5,625 bases of DNA, taken from an uncultured Eubacteriales bacterium (GTDB lineage: Bacteria > Bacillota > Clostridia > Oscillospirales > Oscillospiraceae). The position numbers and the translations under genes are program-made. Below are positions 2,847 to 5,625 of this stretch, one piece after another. The notes beneath the pieces are model-generated. The model did not search any database. It saw only the letters and a list, made by a program, of their open reading frames with translations, and was not told the DNA's origin. Position 1 is the first letter of the stretch, and the number at the start of each line of letters is the position of its first letter. The stretch is from the NCBI GenBank assembly GCA_902477055.1, contig CABSFY010000113.1, positions 1-5,625 of the forward strand, written 5' to 3'.

Positions 2847-5625
2847 TCAGGAAACCATTGCGCGGTAGATAAAGGTAACAATCTGCGCACGGGTGCACCT
2901 TTCCCCCGGGCTGAAGGTCGTGGGGCTGGTACCGTTGGTGATACCCTCCTTGACGGCCCAAAAGACGGCGTCCATATAGTAGTCCGACGCGATGTCCGTG
3001 AACGGGTTGTTGTTTTCGCCGGCAAACGGCTCGCCCTTGCTGCGCCAGAGGAAGGTGACGATCTGCGCGCGGGTGCAGTTTGCGTCCGGGCTGAAGGTGG
3101 TGTTGCTGGTGCCGTTGGTGATGTTGTTTTCCACGGCCCAGAGCACGGCCTTTTCATAGTAGCTGCCGGGCTTTACATCCTGAAATGGCATATTTGTTGT
3201 TTTCGGCTCGGGCTGTCCCGATGCGCGCCACAGGAAGGTCACGGCGTGCGCACGGGTGCAGGTCCCCTCGGGGTCAAAATGCGTCGCATCCACGCCGGAG
3301 GTAATGCCGTTTGCCACCGCCCAAAGCACCGGGTCGTAATAGTATGCACCCTCGGCAACATCGACGAAGGGATTGGTCGGCTTTCCCTCGGCCTTTGCAA
3401 AGACTGCCTCGATGGTATGGTTGACCGTAACACCCTTGAAGGTGTACGATGTCACCGCGCCGACATCCGTTCCGTCCACCAGTACCTTGGACACGACATA
3501 GCCGCTGTTCGGCTGGATGGCAAAGGTCTGATCTGCGCCGGATTTGACGGTGACGCTGCCGGAGGGCGTGATCGTGCCGTTCGCGCCCGCCGTGGCCGTG
3601 ATCACGGGATCCTCCTGCGCGGGGGTACCCTCGGCGGTCATGGTTTCAGACCAGAAGAATTTTTCCTTCCAGTCCAGCTTGCACGTCGTGTCGTTGAGGT
3701 AGAACTTGGCCCCCTTCGCGACCCCGACGCCGCTAAGGTCATAGGAGACATAGATAAAGCACTGGTATTCACAGCTCTCGCCGTCCGACGTTTTTCCTGC
3801 CTGGAAGGCAAAGGGCTTATCGGAATAGTACTTCCAGTCGTCATAGCACTTCAGCCAATCGACGCGCTCGAGCTTCATGTACGGCGGCAGGCCGTCGATC
3901 TTGCAGTAATCGCTGCCCGGCGCGGGGCTTTCGCCTGCGACAGGGGCCTTCACGGACAGATTCAGGCTGGTCAGCTCGAGCCGGTTCAGCCAAAGGCCGC
4001 CCAGATTGGTGTCGGTCTCGTCGTGCAGCTTATAGCACGCGCCGGCGCTGATGTTGTTCATGTCCATCCAGTTGTCGTTCCAAACGGCCTCCGCCCATGT
4101 TCCGGGCTTCCACTCCTCATTGGCATATTTCAGCTTTCCGGTGCCGCTGCGGAACACATAGCCGGGCTTTGCCTCGACTGTGCAGTAGAGATAATAGGGA
4201 GCGCCGGTCTCGTCGAGCAGCTCATCCGGCCGCAGGAAGCTGTCATAGATGGTAGAGCCGGAGGAGCTGATGTATTCGCTGACCTTCTTGACGGTGATGG
4301 TGTATTTGCTCGGCTCATACGACTCCACATAGATGTCATTGACGCGATTATAATAGACCAGACCGCGCACGGTGCCCTTTGCCTCGGTGATCAGCTCGCA
4401 CTCCTTCGCCTCCACGCCGACGGCGCAGGTCTGACCGCCGTCCGTGCTGTAGAGCCACTTTGCCGTGATGCTGTTCGCGCCGACGACGTTAAATATCGTG
4501 TCTTTCGTCAGATAGAAGCCTTTCTTTGCCTTCAGGACCACCGTCTTGTTGCGCGTATCTCCGTTGTCCGCCCAGTTTACCTGATTGTTAACGGTGCAGT
4601 CTTCGTCCTCGGAGACGGTAATCGGGCTGTCGGTTGCGGCGGAGGTGGCAACCAGGTCGCCGTCCTTCACCGTCAGCGTGACCTCGGGAATGGCAACATC
4701 GGTCTCCGACATCATCCGGTAGCGCATCAGGAACATATTGGAAGCGCCGCTCAGTCTCAGCGGCTCGCCGTCCTTATAAAGCTCAACGGTGATCCCCAGC
4801 TGCTGCACCTCCGTCTGGTAGCTATAGCTATTCACAGGGATAATCTGAAACAAGAGATTGTTATTGTAGCTGCTGGCGGTGACGGGATAATCCGTACCGT
4901 TGAGCGTGTACTTGATCTTCTGTCTGTAGCCTGCGTCCCTCATCGCCTGCGGCAGGGGGTTCCAGTAGAACCGGAGTTGCTTTTTCGGATTGAGCGCGTA
5001 CAGCGGAGCGCCGCTGTAGCCGCCCGTCACGTCCATCTGGTGCGGCACATAGGTCGGCTCACCGTTGACCTCCACCTTGACCAGACCGAAGGCGTTGGTG
5101 CAGACGTCGGTATAGGCCGTGCCGCTGTAGGACGAGAAGGCGACGCGCTTATAGTCGTCGAGATTCTTGGTCGACAGGGCGATAATATATTCCTTCGAGA
5201 TGGAGCTGGTCATGTATTCGCTCTTGATGTCCTTCTGACGGTAGATCAGGCGGGTCCGCTCGTCGGGGCGAAGCAGGGCGGTCCTCTCCGGGAACATTGC
5301 GGCAAAGGCAAAGTTTTCCGGGGTCTGTTCGCTGCTGCTGAGCGCGAAGTTCTCCGTGAAGAGGCCGCGGCCGAAGCTGCCGCCGCGGATGCTGATGGGG
5401 AAAGTCCGCCCCAGCGCGATGGTCTCGCTGCCCTTTTTAACGACGATACCGCCCTTGAACTTGCCGCCGTTGATCACGGCCTTCGGCTTGCTTATCCCGT
5501 CCGTCCGGGTAGCGTAGGTGAAGCCGACCAAGCCCTCAAATTCGCCGCCGTTGAATTCGGCCTTGCAGTCGGACGACAGCAGCGCGGAATAGACATAGGG
5601 GATGCCGACCCTCGGGGAGATGGCG
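2847..5625 (-). CDS. Partial large S-layer-homology surface protein (N-terminus beyond right edge)
   Basis: The frame is open to the right edge (925 visible residues), so a TTG at 5531 is not the start: 31 coherent codons precede it and no ribosome binding site is near. The signal peptide and N-terminus lie outside the window. Visible order: residues about 1-90 contain GG-x-F units (N-G-G-E-F, N-G-G-K-F, R-G-G-S-F), resembling beta-helix repeats. Residues about 90-670 are beta-rich, Tyr/Trp-rich and not recognised as a whole. Around 552-655 is a module with 'V-K-A-P-V-A-G-E-S-P', a pattern I associate with beta-sandwich modules of clostridial surface proteins. Residues about 672-744 match the bacterial-repeat/InlB-like module (A-G-A-N-G-T-I-T-P, then G-Y-V-V-S-K-V-L-V-D-G). 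Three SLH domains follow at about 751, 811 and 873. SLH domains bind pyruvylated secondary cell-wall polymers, so the protein should be displayed on the wall. Ligand or function is unknown. Confidence 0.93.
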   Translation of the reverse strand, partial: AISPRVGIPYVYSALLSSDCKAEFNGGEFEGLVGFTYATRTDGISKPKAVINGGKFKGGIVVKKGSETIALGRTFPISIRGGSFGRGLFTENFALSSSEQTPENFAFAAMFPERTALLRPDERTRLIYRQKDIKSEYMTSSISKEYIIALSTKNLDDYKRVAFSSYSGTAYTDVCTNAFGLVKVEVNGEPTYVPHQMDVTGGYSGAPLYALNPKKQLRFYWNPLPQAMRDAGYRQKIKYTLNGTDYPVTASSYNNNLLFQIIPVNSYSYQTEVQQLGITVELYKDGEPLRLSGASNMFLMRYRMMSETDVAIPEVTLTVKDGDLVATSAATDSPITVSEDEDCTVNNQVNWADNGDTRNKTVVLKAKKGFYLTKDTIFNVVGANSITAKWLYSTDGGQTCAVGVEAKECELITEAKGTVRGLVYYNRVNDIYVESYEPSKYTITVKKVSEYISSSGSTIYDSFLRPDELLDETGAPYYLYCTVEAKPGYVFRSGTGKLKYANEEWKPGTWAEAVWNDNWMDMNNISAGACYKLHDETDTNLGGLWLNRLELTSLNLSVKAPVAGESPAPGSDYCKIDGLPPYMKLERVDWLKCYDDWKYYSDKPFAFQAGKTSDGESCEYQCFIYVSYDLSGVGVAKGAKFYLNDTTCKLDWKEKFFWSETMTAEGTPAQEDPVITATAGANGTITPSGSVTVKSGADQTFAIQPNSGYVVSKVLVDGTDVGAVTSYTFKGVTVNHTIEAVFAKAEGKPTNPFVDVAEGAYYYDPVLWAVANGITSGVDATHFDPEGTCTRAHAVTFLWRASGQPEPKTTNMPFQDVKPGSYYEKAVLWAVENNITNGTSNTTFSPDANCTRAQIVTFLWRSKGEPFAGENNNPFTDIASDYYMDAVFWAVKEGITNGTSPTTFSPGERCTRAQIVTFIYRAMVS
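2850..3374 (-). repeat. Three tandem SLH domains of the surface protein
   Basis: The units begin near 3374, 3194 and 3008 (about 60, 62 and 53 codons). Each has a (N/M)-P-F-x-D-(V/I) start, a Tyr pair, 'A-V-x-W-A-V' or a similar helix, 'G-I-T-(S/N)-G', 'F-(D/S)-P', and the second helix 'C-T-R-A-(H/Q)-x-V-T-F'. Three SLH copies form the usual trimeric wall-anchoring unit. The second and third copies are similar even in DNA, suggesting duplication. In each copy the canonical T-R-A-E is T-R-A-H, T-R-A-Q and T-R-A-Q respectively, preceded by Cys. Confidence 0.95.
3393..3611 (-). other. Bacterial-repeat (InlB-like, Flg_new_2-type) module in the surface protein
   Basis: About 73 residues run from D-P-V-I-T-A-T through 'A-G-A-N-G-T-I-T-P-S-G', a 'V-K-S-G-A-D-Q-T-F' turn, 'P-N-S-G-Y-V-V-S-K-V-L-V-D-G' and end at 'H-T-I-E-A-V-F'. 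This follows the known order of this beta-grasp-like module, which usually acts as a spacer between functional domains and wall anchors. Here it sits directly before the SLH triplet, consistent with a stalk role. Confidence 0.85.

Noticed and set aside
5529..5531. TTG as the start of the SLH protein
   Set aside because: The frame continues upstream to the window edge with GG-x-F repeat sequence, and no ribosome binding site precedes it. The true start is outside the window.
1..5625. CRISPR arrays, tRNA or rRNA genes, insertion sequences, attachment sites
   Set aside because: No spaced direct repeats, cloverleaf sequences, transposase or integrase frames or terminal repeats were seen on either strand.

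Overview
All supportable genes in this window lie on the minus strand, so transcription runs from the right edge (5625) to the left edge (1). The DNA is GC-rich, with G/C-rich third codon positions. The gene content is an SLH-anchored surface protein whose repeats read C-T-R-A-(Q/H), a DUF6935-like protein, a DUF4428 zinc-ribbon protein and a DUF5067-like lipoprotein with an S-F-A-A-C lipobox. This combination is typical of gut Clostridia of the Oscillospiraceae/Ruminococcaceae type. That assignment is an inference from protein style; there is no rRNA or other marker gene here.

Layout in transcription order: (1) 5625 to 2847, the C-terminal 925 residues of a large exported protein. It has GG-x-F repeats, a long beta-rich middle, one bacterial-repeat (InlB-like) module and three C-terminal SLH domains. 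Its true start is beyond the right edge. (2) A GC-rich 10-bp hairpin at 2813-2837, just after that stop codon. (3) 2753 to 2262, a 163-residue DUF6935-like cytosolic protein. I place its start at a TTG codon 7 nt behind a perfect AAGGAGG. (4) 2271 to 2122, a speculative 49-codon GTG-initiated ORF overlapping the end of gene 3. (5) 2064 to 1648, a small protein with four membrane segments and a very strong ribosome binding site. (6) 1612 to 842, a 256-residue protein with a zinc ribbon at each end. Its stop codon is the loop of a perfect 10-bp inverted repeat. (7) 802 to the left edge, a lipoprotein with a DUF5067-like domain followed by a tryptophan-rich domain, cut by the window edge.

The last three genes are closely spaced (35 and 39 nt gaps) and look like one operon. 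The DUF6935-like gene is 197 nt upstream of them, and the SLH gene 93 nt upstream of that, so the whole strand could be a single unit with internal attenuation. Several products point to the cell envelope (wall-anchored protein, membrane protein, lipoprotein), with two soluble proteins that may be regulatory or adaptor-like. No pathway, enzyme, mobile element, CRISPR array, tRNA or rRNA is visible. I do not see a proven new system. The most unusual items are the stop-codon-in-loop hairpin, the TTG start that corrects the DUF6935-like gene, the possible overlapping small ORF and the conserved Trp-rich lipoprotein domain.
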